A DNA stretch of 64,000 nucleotides, taken from assembly GCF_026343115.1 (NCBI RefSeq), contig NZ_JAPEMC010000002.1, positions 1-64,000 on the forward strand. The letters run 5' to 3'. The notes beneath the pieces are model-generated. The model had not been told where the DNA came from and searched no databases. It saw only the letters and a list, made by a program, of their open reading frames with translations. Of this stretch, positions 26,142 to 36,100 are shown piece after piece (positions within the stretch are counted from its first letter, which is position 1; every line of letters begins with the position of its first letter). Both the position numbers and the translations under genes were made by a program. This stretch comes from Streptomyces sp. NBC_00102. Its GTDB lineage: Bacteria; Actinomycetota; Actinomycetes; Streptomycetales; Streptomycetaceae.

Positions 26142-27053
26142 TTGCGTACGAAGAAGATCACCGCTCTGCTGGTCGGCCTGCTGCTGATGGCCCTCGCCGC
26201 AGGGTGCGGCAAGGAGGGCTCCCCGCCGGTCAAGGGGCCCAAGGCCGACGAACTGCCCCACTACACGGTGAACACCGGCTTCCGGCTGCCCGCGTCGAAG
26301 ACCTGGAACCGAGCCGAGCGTCGGGGCCGCCTGGTGATCGGCGCCAAGGAGGACCAGCCCTACCTCGGCGAGAAGGACCCGGCCACCGGGGTCTACTCCG
26401 GCTTCGACATCGAGATCGCCACCATGGTGGCGGCCTATCTCGGCTTCGGCCCGAAGGAGATCCAGTTCAAGACGATCGCCTCGGCCAACCGCGAAACCGC
26501 CCTGCAGAACGGCCAGATCGACTACTACGTCGGCACCTACACCATCAACGACATGCGCAAGAAGCTCGTCGGGTTCGCCGGCCCCTACTTCATGGCCGGA
26601 CAGGGCCTCCTGGTGCGCACCGACGAGAACGACATCCACGGCCCGCAGGACCTCGCGGGCAAGACGGTCTGCTCGGCCGCCGGGTCCACCCCCTACCAGC
26701 GCATCGCCGCCGACTACCCCGAAGCGGACCTGGTCGCCTACGACACGTACTCCATCTGCGTCGACAACCTGCTGACCTTCCAGGTCGACGTCGTCACCAC
26801 CGACGACGCGATCCTGCTCGGCTTCGCGGCGAAGGCACCCGACGAGATGAAGGTCGTCGGCAAGCCCTTCTCCGAGGAGCCGTACGGCATCGGCGTGCCG
26901 CGCAGCGACAACGCCCTGCGGGCCGCGATCAACGACGCACTGGAGAAGAACGAGAAGAACGGCAACTGGAAGAAGGCGTTCGAAGCCACGCTGGGGCTCT
27001 CCGGAGTACCCGCGCCGACGCCGCCGCCCATCGACCGCTACCCGGCGAACTGA
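26142..27053 (+). CDS. Amino-acid-binding lipoprotein (GluB type)
   Basis: 303 residues from a TTG preceded by GGGAGG. A lipoprotein signal (KKITALLVGLLLMALAAGC) places Cys22 as the lipidated residue. The mature part is a type II periplasmic-binding fold: GRLVIGAKEDQPYLGEKDP, YSGFDIEIATMVAAYLGFG, NGQIDYYVGTYTIN and the DDAILLGFA segment, as in SBP_bac_3 glutamate/glutamine receptors. It captures the amino acid outside the membrane and delivers it to the two permeases. Pairing with the adjacent ATPase is secure; the exact ligand is inferred. Confidence 0.92.
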   Translation: MRTKKITALLVGLLLMALAAGCGKEGSPPVKGPKADELPHYTVNTGFRLPASKTWNRAERRGRLVIGAKEDQPYLGEKDPATGVYSGFDIEIATMVAAYLGFGPKEIQFKTIASANRETALQNGQIDYYVGTYTINDMRKKLVGFAGPYFMAGQGLLVRTDENDIHGPQDLAGKTVCSAAGSTPYQRIAADYPEADLVAYDTYSICVDNLLTFQVDVVTTDDAILLGFAAKAPDEMKVVGKPFSEEPYGIGVPRSDNALRAAINDALEKNEKNGNWKKAFEATLGLSGVPAPTPPPIDRYPAN

Positions 27054-27066
27054 GGGACCGGCCACC

Positions 27067-27711
27067 ATGGACGTACTGACACAGAACTTCTCGCTCTACG
27101 GCAAAGGGTTCCTCGGCACGCTCGAACTCACCGTCTTCGCCTCGCTCCTGGCCCTCGTGCTCGGCTTCGTCATGGCCTCCTTCCGCGTCGCCCCGGTCGG
27201 CTCGCTCCGGCTCGTCGGCACCGTCTGGGTGGCGGTGCTGCGCAACACCCCGCTCACCCTGCTGTTCTTCGCCGTCCTCCTCGGACTGCCGCGCTTCGGC
27301 CTCGTCCTGCCGTTCAACGTCTTCGCCGTCCTCGCCCTGGGCTGCTACACCTCGGCGTTCATCTGCGAGGTGCTGCGCTCCGGCATCAACACCGTGCCCA
27401 CCGGCCAGGGGGAAGCCGCCCGCAGCCTCGGCATGTCCTTCGGGCAGACCCTCAACACGGTGGTACTGCCCCAGGCGTTCCGCTCGGTGATCCCGCCGGT
27501 CGGCTCGACACTCATCGCGCTCGCCAAGAACTCCGCGATCGCCGGCGCCTTCAGCGTCACGGAACTCCTGGGCACCTACAAGACCCTCAACGAGCTGGGC
27601 TACAGCATCATCTGGACCTTCGTCTGGATCGCCGTGGGCTACCTCATCATCACCCTGGCGATCAGCGCGCTCTTCACCGTGATGGAGAAGCGCTGGGGGG
27701 TGACCCGATGA
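27067..27711 (+). CDS. Amino-acid ABC permease (GluC type)
   Basis: 214 residues with about five membrane helices. The HisM/PAAT signature is present: GFLGTLELTVFASLLALVLG at the start, LRNTPLTLLFFAVLL, and the EAA-type loop EVLRSGINTVPTGQGEAARSLGMSFGQTL, which contacts the ATPase. It forms half of the transmembrane pore. Its stop overlaps the start of the next permease by 4 bases (ATGA), indicating coupled translation. Confidence 0.93.
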   Translation: MDVLTQNFSLYGKGFLGTLELTVFASLLALVLGFVMASFRVAPVGSLRLVGTVWVAVLRNTPLTLLFFAVLLGLPRFGLVLPFNVFAVLALGCYTSAFICEVLRSGINTVPTGQGEAARSLGMSFGQTLNTVVLPQAFRSVIPPVGSTLIALAKNSAIAGAFSVTELLGTYKTLNELGYSIIWTFVWIAVGYLIITLAISALFTVMEKRWGVTR

Positions 27712-28571
27712 CCACCCACGCCGCACCCGCCGCCACCGCGCTCTACGACATCCCCGGCCCCGAAGCCCGCAAGCGGCACCTCTTCTACGGGATCGCCGCC
27801 ACGGTCCTGGTCGCCGCCCTCTTCGGGTGGATCGTCTATCTCCTCTTCGACACGGGCCAGTTCACCGCCGCCAAGTGGAATCCCTTCACCTACAAGGGAA
27901 TTCAGGAACTGCTGCTGCGCGGCCTGGGCAACACCCTCAAGGCGTTCGCGTACGCGGCGGTGCTCTCGCTGGCGCTCGGCGCGGTCCTCGCCGTCGGACG
28001 GCTCTCCGTGCACCGGCCGGTCCGCTGGATCTCCACCGTGCTCGTCGAGTTCTTCCGCGCCATGCCCGTACTGGTGATGATCTTCTTCATCTTCGTGGCG
28101 CTGAAGGTCCAGCCGCTGCCCGCCCTGGTCGCCGGACTGACCCTCTACAACGGCTCGGTGCTCGCCGAGGTGTTCCGTACCGGGATCAACTCCGTGGAAC
28201 GCGGCCAGCGGGAGGCCGCGTACGCGCTGGGCATGCGCAAGACCCAGGTCACCGTCTCCGTACTCGCGCCGCAGGCCGTACGCGCCATGATGCCGACCAT
28301 CATCAGCCAGCTCGTGGTGGCGTTGAAGGACACCTCGCTGGGATACCTGATCACCTACGAGGAGTTCCTCCACGCGGGGAAGCTCATCGCCTCCAACCTC
28401 GACTACGACCTCCCGTTCATCCCGGTCGTGATGGTGATCTCCCCCATCTACATCGGGATGTGCATGCTCCTCTCGTGGTTCGCCACCTGGATGGCCAAGC
28501 GCCAGCGCCGCAACCCGAAGACGGAGGCCGTGGAGGTTTCACCGGCCGGACCAGGACCCCTGTTGCCCTGA
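27708..28571 (+). CDS. Amino-acid ABC permease (GluD type)
   Basis: 287 residues. A cytosolic N-terminal tail of about 25 residues is followed by five or six helices. GLGNTLKAFAYAAVLSLALG and the EAA loop FRTGINSVERGQREAAYALGM mark the PAAT permease family, and the tail after residue 265 is basic and Pro-rich. It pairs with the preceding permease. It is the last gene of the operon; the nearest hairpin at 28760-28801 probably ends the transcript. Confidence 0.93.
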   Translation: MTTHAAPAATALYDIPGPEARKRHLFYGIAATVLVAALFGWIVYLLFDTGQFTAAKWNPFTYKGIQELLLRGLGNTLKAFAYAAVLSLALGAVLAVGRLSVHRPVRWISTVLVEFFRAMPVLVMIFFIFVALKVQPLPALVAGLTLYNGSVLAEVFRTGINSVERGQREAAYALGMRKTQVTVSVLAPQAVRAMMPTIISQLVVALKDTSLGYLITYEEFLHAGKLIASNLDYDLPFIPVVMVISPIYIGMCMLLSWFATWMAKRQRRNPKTEAVEVSPAGPGPLLP

Positions 28572-28759
28572 CGGTGTCCGGCGGACCGAGCTCGGACACC
28601 CTGGCCGGCCAGCAGCCGGAGATCACCTCCCGCGCGCGGGCCCGGAAAGCCATTTCCCGGCCGCCCACTGCGGGAAGAAGGTCAGCTGTACGCCGGTGAC
28701 CCGCCGGAAGGCAGAGGGGGCGTTGCCCAACCGAAGTACCGGAAGGTGCCGTTGAACGG

Positions 28760-28801
28760 AAACGGGCCGTCGTCGTGGGGATGCACGACGAAGGCCCGTT
28801 T
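28760..28801. terminator. Hairpin terminator after the ABC operon
   Basis: AAACGGGCC and GTCGTCG pair with CGACG and GGCCCGTTT across a short loop, giving a stem of about 15 pairs with one small bulge. It ends in TTT and lies about 190 bases after the last permease. Confidence 0.7.
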
Positions 28802-28869
28802 ACCCGTTCGCCCTACCAGCGCTGTCTGTTCAACCGAATTTCGAGTGGCTGAAACCCGTGCATTTTCTG

Positions 28870-28885
28870 TGTGATGTGAGTCACA
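28870..28885. promoter_or_regulatory. Putative Crp (cAMP receptor protein) site
   Basis: TGTGATGTGAGTCACA is an exact TGTGA-N6-TCACA palindrome, the Crp consensus, about 290 bases upstream of the LamG gene start and 70 bases after the preceding terminator. Streptomyces Crp uses a similar motif. Binding is inferred from sequence only. Confidence 0.5.
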
Positions 28886-29175
28886 CCCTTGTCCTGTTGC
28901 GGGTGGTATCCAAACCGGCAGAGCGGGTTCCGTATGGGCGTGAAGATCGGGTGATCTGAGGGATTTGATGGAGACGGGGAGCTCGTGACCTCGCGGCCCT
29001 CGTGGCATTCCGTAGCGGACGGGGTTGGTGCGGGCGCGGTGCCAATTCCGGCATAGAGGCTGTTCTCCGGGGCTGATCGCCGACGGACCGCTGACGGAAG
29101 CAGGCCACTCCTTGACGAGGGCGGCCGGTCAGTCGTTGACTCCGTCCCCGTTGGAGTACGCAGGGTGACTCTGGG

Positions 29176-32100
29176 GTGGGGACTGTGGGGTTGAGGACGG
29201 GCTTTCGATGTGCCCGACGTAGCTGGTGGGCCATGGTGGTGGCGGCTTCCCTGTCGGCACTGGTGCTTCCGGCACCGTTGGCGCATGCGGTCGAGGAAGC
29301 CGCGACGGCGGTGGAGCCCAGTGAAGGCCAGCGCGCGCTGGCCGAGGCCAAAAGTTCCGGTGTCCGCGTCGAGGTGGCGGGAGAACGATCGGAGTACGAC
29401 ACCGTTTTCGCCAACCCTGACGGGTTCACCTTCACGATGGAGCAGTCGGTGGTTCCGGTGCGCGCCGCGAAGCCCGGGGGTGGCTGGCAGGCGGTGGACG
29501 CGACGCTGGAGAACCGCGCGGACGGTATGGTCGCTCCTCGGGCGGCAGCCGTCGACATGGCCTTCTCGGCGGGGGGAAGCGACTCGCTGGTCACCATGAC
29601 CGACGGTGGCCGGTCGCTTTCGTTGACATGGCCGCGTCCCTTGCCGACGCCCAGGATCAGCGGAAGCGAAGCCGTCTACCCGGATGTCTTCCCGGACGTC
29701 GATCTGAAGTTGACGGCCACGACGGAGAGTTTTCGGCAGGTGCTGATCGTCAGGACGCCGGAAGCGGCCGCCGATCCCGCACTGCGCAAGCTCACTCTCG
29801 GGCTGTCGACCAAGGGACTCACCGTGCGGCAGGGGGCGGCGGGCAATCTGACCGCCGTCGATCCGAACGGGCGGACCGTCTTCCGTGCGCCGCCGGCGCA
29901 GATGTGGGACTCGGCGGGAACGGCGGACTCCGCGCAGCCCGAGGCGGCCGTCGCCGCACGATCCGCCGTGGCGTCGGCCGCCGCGCCGGCCTCCGAGGAC
30001 TCCGGACCGGGTCTGGAACCCGGCCAGGGGGACAATGTGGCGAAGGTCGCGATCCACCTCACCGAGGACTCGCTCGCCGTGGTCCCGGACGCGGACATGA
30101 TGGAGGGCACCGAGGCGTCCGACTTCCCGCTCTTCATCGACCCGACGGTGACCTGGGGCGAGTCCGAGCGCACCTTGCTCCGCTCGGACGGGTACGAGTC
30201 CTACGGCTGGGACAACGGGGACGACGACCAGGGCAAGGGCGTCGGCAAGTGCGGTACGTGGAGCATCTACTACTGCGGTCCGGGCTACCAGCAGCGCCTG
30301 TACTACGAATTCTCCCCGGCGAGCCTGAAGGGGAAGCAGGTCCTGAAGGCCACCTTCAGGGTCAGCGAGCCGTGGGCCTTCCAGTGCGAGCCGAGGTGGG
30401 TGGATCTGTGGCGCACCAACAACATTTCGTCCACGACCACTTGGGCGTCACGGCCCAAGAGCCTGGACCTGATGGGCGACCGCAACGTGTCGGCCGGCCG
30501 GGGGTCCGCGTGCGATCCCGATTCGCCCACCGCGCCCATCGACTTCACGGACAACGCGGATGAGACCAACGAGAACCTGACCCCCACCGTGCGGGACTTC
30601 GCGGCGGGGAAGTTCTCCCGCCTCACGCTGATGCTCGCGGCACACGACGAAGGCGACGCCTCCGCGTGGAAGCGCTTCAGGAACGACGGCGTTCTGGTGG
30701 TGGATTTCGTCGGCCTGCCCGCCAAGCCCACCGGCATCGGCATCGTCACGGGTTCTGGCACCGTGTGCGAGACGCACGAGGCCGATCCCGCGATCGTGTC
30801 CGATCCGACCCCCCTGCTGTCCTCGGTGCCGCAGACCGCGGCCGGTGGAGAGAAGGACGCACAGCTCAGGGTCGCGATGGCCGTGGACAAGAAGAACGCC
30901 GACGGAACCTGGTCCGCCGCCATGACCACCATGGAGAGACCGACCACGGGATACGTCGGGGACAACCCGCCCGCCCTCAACGCGAGTACGCCGACCCTCA
31001 CCGAAGGCACCCTGTACCGGTACCGGTCATGGACCCGCTCGTACTACAACGGCGGGGCGAGCCAACTTCCCGGTCCCTCCAACGGCTCGACGACCGGCTG
31101 GTGCTTCTTCAAGGTCGACCCCACGGCGCCCAAGGCCCCGGTCGTCACGGCGAACAGTGTCTACACCCTGTGCACGGCGACCTGCCTTCCCGCCGGCGGC
31201 CCGAACGTCAAGGGGTCGTTCACCTTCGCCGCCGGCGCGGGCGACGCGAACAGCATCGTCGCCTACCGGTACAAGCAGGCGAACCTGCCGACCTGGTCCG
31301 CCGAACTCCCGGGATCCGAGGTGAAGCGGGACGTGGTCCCCGAGGAGTCGGGCACCTACCAGCTCGAGGTGCAGGCCAAGGACACGGTCGGACGCTGGGG
31401 GGCCAGACAGCTCGTCAGCTTCCTGGTGAAGGAGGGCGACGGCCCGGTCGGACGCTGGCACTTCGACGAGGAGAGCGGCGCGGCCGTCGACTCGTCGACG
31501 ACCACGGCCGCCGACCGGGACAACGCCGTGCTCTCGGCCTCGGCGAGCCGTGACGACAGGGGCAGGCGCGGCGAGCTGTGGTACGACGACGCCGGGCAGC
31601 CCCTCGACACGGCGAAGACGGACCGGGGACTCGTGCTCGACGGTAAGACCGGGTACGCGGCGACAGCCGGGCCCGTCCTGGAAACACGCTCGGCCTACAC
31701 CTTCTCCGCCTGGGTGAGGCTCGAACCCGGCACCGGTGACCGTCTCGTTCTGTCACAGGACGGGGCACACTTCAGCCCCTTCGCCGTCTGGTACGACACT
31801 GCCAGGATCAGCTGGTGCTTCGGCTCGAAGGCGCAGGACGCCGACGCCACCACCGCGTACCTGGGCAAGTGCGCGCAGGTCAACTCCGCGCAGCAGCACT
31901 CCTGGACGCATCTCGCGGGAAGCTACGACCCGGTCTCGCGGAATCTGGCGTTCTACGTGAACGGCAAACTGTCGGGAACGGCGAACGTCGCGGGCGGGTG
32001 GGCTTCCACGGGCGGGCTGCAGATCGGCCGGTACAAGTGGAACGACGTCTACCGCTCGAACTTCTCCGGCTCCATCGACGAGGTGGCCGTGTGGCAGCGC

Positions 32101-32874
32101 GTCCTGTCCGGTGCGGAGGTCGCCAAGGAAGCGCGCTCGCTGTCGCCGGTGTCCGGGCTCGCGGACACCGAGCTCGTCGCCGACTGGGACGCGGCCGGCG
32201 CTACCGGTAGCGCGCTGCCGGACACTTCGGGCTACGGGCGGGACCTCCCGCTCGCTGCCGGCGGATCGCTGGACGGGACCTCGCTGGTTCTGGACGGCAC
32301 CGGCGGTGCCCTGACCTCCGGACCGATGCTGGACGACACCGGTTCGTTCACCGTCTCGGCACAGGTGGAACTCGACCCGGCCGCGCTCGGGACCAAGAAC
32401 ATCGGCTACGTCGGCCAGGTCGCCGGACAGCGTGCGGCGGACGGTACCTCCTGGGGCCTCTGGTTCGAACTGACCGGTCGGGAGAAGCGGCTGGACGACG
32501 ACGGCAACGAGTACACGGCATCCGTGGGCTACTGGCGCTTCGGCCGGGTCGACAGTGACGGGACCGCGCGGTGGGTGACCTCCGACGAGTTCGCCGAAGT
32601 GGGCACCCCGGTCCGGCTGACGGGTGTCTACGGCGCCCTCGACGATTCCGGCGTACCGAAGATCGAGCTCTACGTCGGGCTGATCCCGAACGACCAGGAG
32701 AAGGCGTACACGGCAGTCCTCGGTACGGGCGAGTTCGCGGTGGGGCAACGCCGCGAAGGTTCTGCCTGGGGCGGTCGTCTCGTCGGCCGCGTCGACGACA
32801 TCCGCCTCTGGGCGGGGGCGATGACCAGCGTCGATCAGCTGGGGCAGGCCGTCGGCACCGACGCCACCGACTGA
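29176..32874 (+). CDS. Exported LamG-domain protein paired with the RHS protein
   Basis: 1232 residues. A long basic signal peptide (CARRSWWAMVVAASLSALV, cleavage near AHA, about residue 38) indicates Sec export. Residues 50-560 form a region found in actinomycete DNRLRE/LamG proteins. Residues about 560-750 carry fibronectin-like segments (PTAPKAPVV). Two LamG/concanavalin-type jelly rolls follow, at about 756-985 (GRWHFDEESGAAVDSS, YTFSAWVRLEPG, NLAFYVNGKLSG) and about 995-1210. Such domains bind carbohydrate or cell-wall polymers. Start choice is uncertain (GTG 29176, GTG 29185 or TTG 29191). The same-strand RHS gene follows 231 bases later, after a strong hairpin; a LamG-RHS pair is a recurring actinomycete arrangement. 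Confidence 0.8.
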   Translation: MGTVGLRTGFRCARRSWWAMVVAASLSALVLPAPLAHAVEEAATAVEPSEGQRALAEAKSSGVRVEVAGERSEYDTVFANPDGFTFTMEQSVVPVRAAKPGGGWQAVDATLENRADGMVAPRAAAVDMAFSAGGSDSLVTMTDGGRSLSLTWPRPLPTPRISGSEAVYPDVFPDVDLKLTATTESFRQVLIVRTPEAAADPALRKLTLGLSTKGLTVRQGAAGNLTAVDPNGRTVFRAPPAQMWDSAGTADSAQPEAAVAARSAVASAAAPASEDSGPGLEPGQGDNVAKVAIHLTEDSLAVVPDADMMEGTEASDFPLFIDPTVTWGESERTLLRSDGYESYGWDNGDDDQGKGVGKCGTWSIYYCGPGYQQRLYYEFSPASLKGKQVLKATFRVSEPWAFQCEPRWVDLWRTNNISSTTTWASRPKSLDLMGDRNVSAGRGSACDPDSPTAPIDFTDNADETNENLTPTVRDFAAGKFSRLTLMLAAHDEGDASAWKRFRNDGVLVVDFVGLPAKPTGIGIVTGSGTVCETHEADPAIVSDPTPLLSSVPQTAAGGEKDAQLRVAMAVDKKNADGTWSAAMTTMERPTTGYVGDNPPALNASTPTLTEGTLYRYRSWTRSYYNGGASQLPGPSNGSTTGWCFFKVDPTAPKAPVVTANSVYTLCTATCLPAGGPNVKGSFTFAAGAGDANSIVAYRYKQANLPTWSAELPGSEVKRDVVPEESGTYQLEVQAKDTVGRWGARQLVSFLVKEGDGPVGRWHFDEESGAAVDSSTTTAADRDNAVLSASASRDDRGRRGELWYDDAGQPLDTAKTDRGLVLDGKTGYAATAGPVLETRSAYTFSAWVRLEPGTGDRLVLSQDGAHFSPFAVWYDTARISWCFGSKAQDADATTAYLGKCAQVNSAQQHSWTHLAGSYDPVSRNLAFYVNGKLSGTANVAGGWASTGGLQIGRYKWNDVYRSNFSGSIDEVAVWQRVLSGAEVAKEARSLSPVSGLADTELVADWDAAGATGSALPDTSGYGRDLPLAAGGSLDGTSLVLDGTGGALTSGPMLDDTGSFTVSAQVELDPAALGTKNIGYVGQVAGQRAADGTSWGLWFELTGREKRLDDDGNEYTASVGYWRFGRVDSDGTARWVTSDEFAEVGTPVRLTGVYGALDDSGVPKIELYVGLIPNDQEKAYTAVLGTGEFAVGQRREGSAWGGRLVGRVDDIRLWAGAMTSVDQLGQAVGTDATD

Positions 32875-32883
32875 GTCGCCACT

Positions 32884-32927
32884 CCCTGTTCCGGGGGCGG
32901 GCCCAGTGGCCCGCCCCCGGAACAGGG
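32884..32927. terminator. Very strong 20-bp hairpin
   Basis: CCCTGTTCCGGGGGCGGGCC pairs perfectly with its complement across the four-base loop CAGT, 9 bases after the LamG gene stop. It should separate LamG transcription from that of the RHS gene. Confidence 0.85.
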
Positions 32928-33104
32928 GTGCGACCACTCGGGTCGGACAGCCGCGGAACACCCCCGATACGGAGCGCCGCCGGCACGGTGCGCGGCAAGG
33001 CGTTTTCCGTCACGCACCACGTCGGAGCCGGTGCGTGGCACGACCAGGGCCGGCGGCTCGGCTCACCGACGGTTCCTCACAGACATGGTGGAGGTTTGAC
33101 AGGC

Positions 33105-36100
33105 ATGGGTATGGGTGTGGGTAGTCCGTTCCGCCGGGACAGGCGGACGGTGGTCTCCAGGCGCTCGGCACGCCGAAGACGCGCGGGGCTGGTTGTGCTG
33201 CTCTCCGCCGTGCTCGCGGTTCCGGTGGGGCTGACGCCTCTGGCACAGGCCGCGGAACGCCCGGGGATTCCGGGTGCGCCGAAGCCGCAACGCGCCAGCA
33301 AGGTCGTGGAGATGGACGGGGCGGGTGCGACCGCGTCGAGGCGGCGGGTGGCCGACTCGGCTGCCCGCAACGCCGAAGACGCGAAGACGGCGAAGGCCGA
33401 ACGGAACGGGGCCCGCTGGCCGTCCGCTGCCAGGGCGACGGTGGACGTGGAGAAGCGCGCGTCGGCCGGGCGGACCGTGGTCGGGGAAGTACCCGTGTCC
33501 CTGACGGGGCGGGAGGCGGCCGGTGGTCCGGCCCGCGCGACCGTCACCGTGCTGGATCGCGACGCGACCCGTGCCGCGGGAGTACGGGGGGTCCTGCTGA
33601 CGGCGCAGGCCGACGACCCGGGCGCCGCGCGACTCGGCGTCGACTATTCGTCGTTCGCGTCCGTGCTCGGCGGAGGGTGGTCGAGCCGGCTGCAGCTCGT
33701 CCAGCTTCCCGCGTGCGTGCTGACGACTCCGGAAGCCGCCCGATGCCGGACCGCCGTGCCGCTGAGGACGGCGAACGACGTGCCCGCCCACGAGCTTTCC
33801 GCGGACCTCACGTTCACCCGGTCCGTGGCCGACTCCGCCGACCGGTCGGCACAGAGCCCCGACTCGGTGGCTCCCCTCGTCCTGGCCATCACCTCCAGCG
33901 CGTCCGCCGAGTCCGCCACCGGCGGTGGTGACTACGCGGCCACCCCGCTGGCGTCCTCCTCCACGTGGGAGGCCGGTGGTTCCTCCGGCTCGTTCACCTG
34001 GACCTACCCGATCGCCGCTCCGGCTCCCGCGGCTGGTCCGTCCCCTTCCCTGAACCTGTCGTACGACTCGGGCGGCATCGACGGCCGGAACGCCTCCACC
34101 AACAACCAGGGGACCGACGTCGGCGAGGGATTCGGGCTGACGGCCGTTTCCTTCATCGAGCGGAACTACGGTTCCTGCGACCGGGACGGCCACGACGAGC
34201 AGTACGACCTCTGCTGGAAGTACGAGAACGCCTCGCTGGTGCTCAACGGCAAGGCGACGGAACTGGTCAAGGACGACTCGACCGGGAAGTGGCATCTCAA
34301 GAACGACGACGCCTCCACCGTCACGCACTCCACCGGTGCGGCGAACGGTGACGACGACGGTGAGAACTGGACCGTCACCACGGGCGACGGAACGGCCTAC
34401 CACTTCGGCGTGAACAAGCTGCTCGGTGCGGGCGACCAGCGTACGAACTCGGTCTGGACGGTGCCGGTCTACGGCGACGACGAGAACGAGCCCGGGTACG
34501 ACAAGGGGGACGCCTTCGCCGACCGTGCGTCGCAGCAGGCATGGCGCTGGAACCTCGACTACGTCGAGGACACGCACGGGAACGCGATGACGTACTGGTA
34601 CACCGCGGAGTCCAACAACTACCGCAAGAACAAGGCGGAGACCGCCAACACCGCCTACCAGCGCGGTGGTTATCTCAGCAAGATCCTCTATGGTCAGCGG
34701 TCGGAGGACCTGTTCGGCCCGACCTCCCCCTACAAGGTGGACTTCACCTACGCGGAGCGCTGCGAGAGCGACTGCGGCTCGCTCACCGAGGACACGGCGA
34801 AGAACTGGCCCGACGTGCCGTTCGACGCCATCTGCGCGGCCGGCGCCTCCAAGGACGACTGCCGGCCGGAAGGCCCCACGTTCTTCACCCGCAAGCGGCT
34901 GGTCGGAATCGACAGTTCCGTCCTTGTCGGCACCGCGTACAAGGCTGTCGACTCCTGGGAGTTCACCCAGAAGTACCTCGACGGCGGGGACATCGACGAG
35001 GACTCCTCGGACCAGGTGCTGACGCTGCAGAGCATCCGGCGGACCGGCGAGTCCAGTACCAGCGTCGAGCTGGATCCCGTCACTCTCACCTACCGCATGG
35101 ACCCGAACCGTGTCGCCGGCGGAACACAGCCGGGCGGCGGCAACATCCTCCCTCTCACCCGTCCCCGCCTGCTGTCCGTCACGTCCGAGACCGGTGCGGT
35201 CACCACGGTGACGTACAGCGCGCCCGAGTGCGTGCGCGGCACGAGGATGCCCAAGGCCGAGGACGACAACGGCGAATCGTGCTACCCGCTGTACTGGCAC
35301 GTCAACGGCGCGACCGACGCCACCCTCGACTGGTTCCACAAGTACCGTGTGGTGGCGGTCAGCGAGGGAGACCCCGCAGGACACGGCGAACTCGTCGAGC
35401 ACTCCTACGCGTACGAGAAGCCCGCGTGGCACTACAACGACAGTCCGTTCGTCGCGTCGGACGAGCGGACCTGGTCCGTCTGGCGCGGCTATCAGAAGGT
35501 CACGGAGACGACCGGTGACACCGACGGGACCCAGACCCGGACCGTCACCTCGTACTTCCAGGGCATGAACGGCGATCCGCGCAAGGCCGGCGGAACCCGC
35601 AGCGTGACGTTGCCCGGAATGGACGTGGCGGGTCTGGACGTCCCGGACTTCACCGACGCCGAACAGTACGTGGGGTTCACCCGGCAGACGGTCGGCTACG
35701 ACGGGGACGCACCGGTCTCGGTGTCGGTCACCGACCCCTGGTCGGCCCGCACCGCGGTCCAGCACAAGTCCTTCGCGGACACGGAGGCGTACTACCTGCG
35801 GATCGGGAAGGCGACCACCCACACCTATCTGACCGTTCCCAAGACCTGGCGCACCACCAGCACGACGACCACGTACGACTCCTACGGGATGGCGGCGAAG
35901 GTCGACAGCGCCGGGGACACCGCCAAGTCCGGGGACGAGACGTGCACCCGCACCTGGTACGCGCGCAACGACACGGCGGGAATCAACGGTCTCACCTCGC
36001 GCATCCGTGTGGTGGGACGTACCTGCGCGACCGCCGAGGCGGATCTTTCGCTCCCCACGTCCTCGGCGACCCGCGGTGACGTCCTGGCCGACACCGCCAC

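Noticed and set aside
28813..30057. 414-residue minus-strand frame in front of and inside the LamG gene
   Set aside because: Composition is shadow-like and it overlaps the signal-peptide region of the LamG protein.
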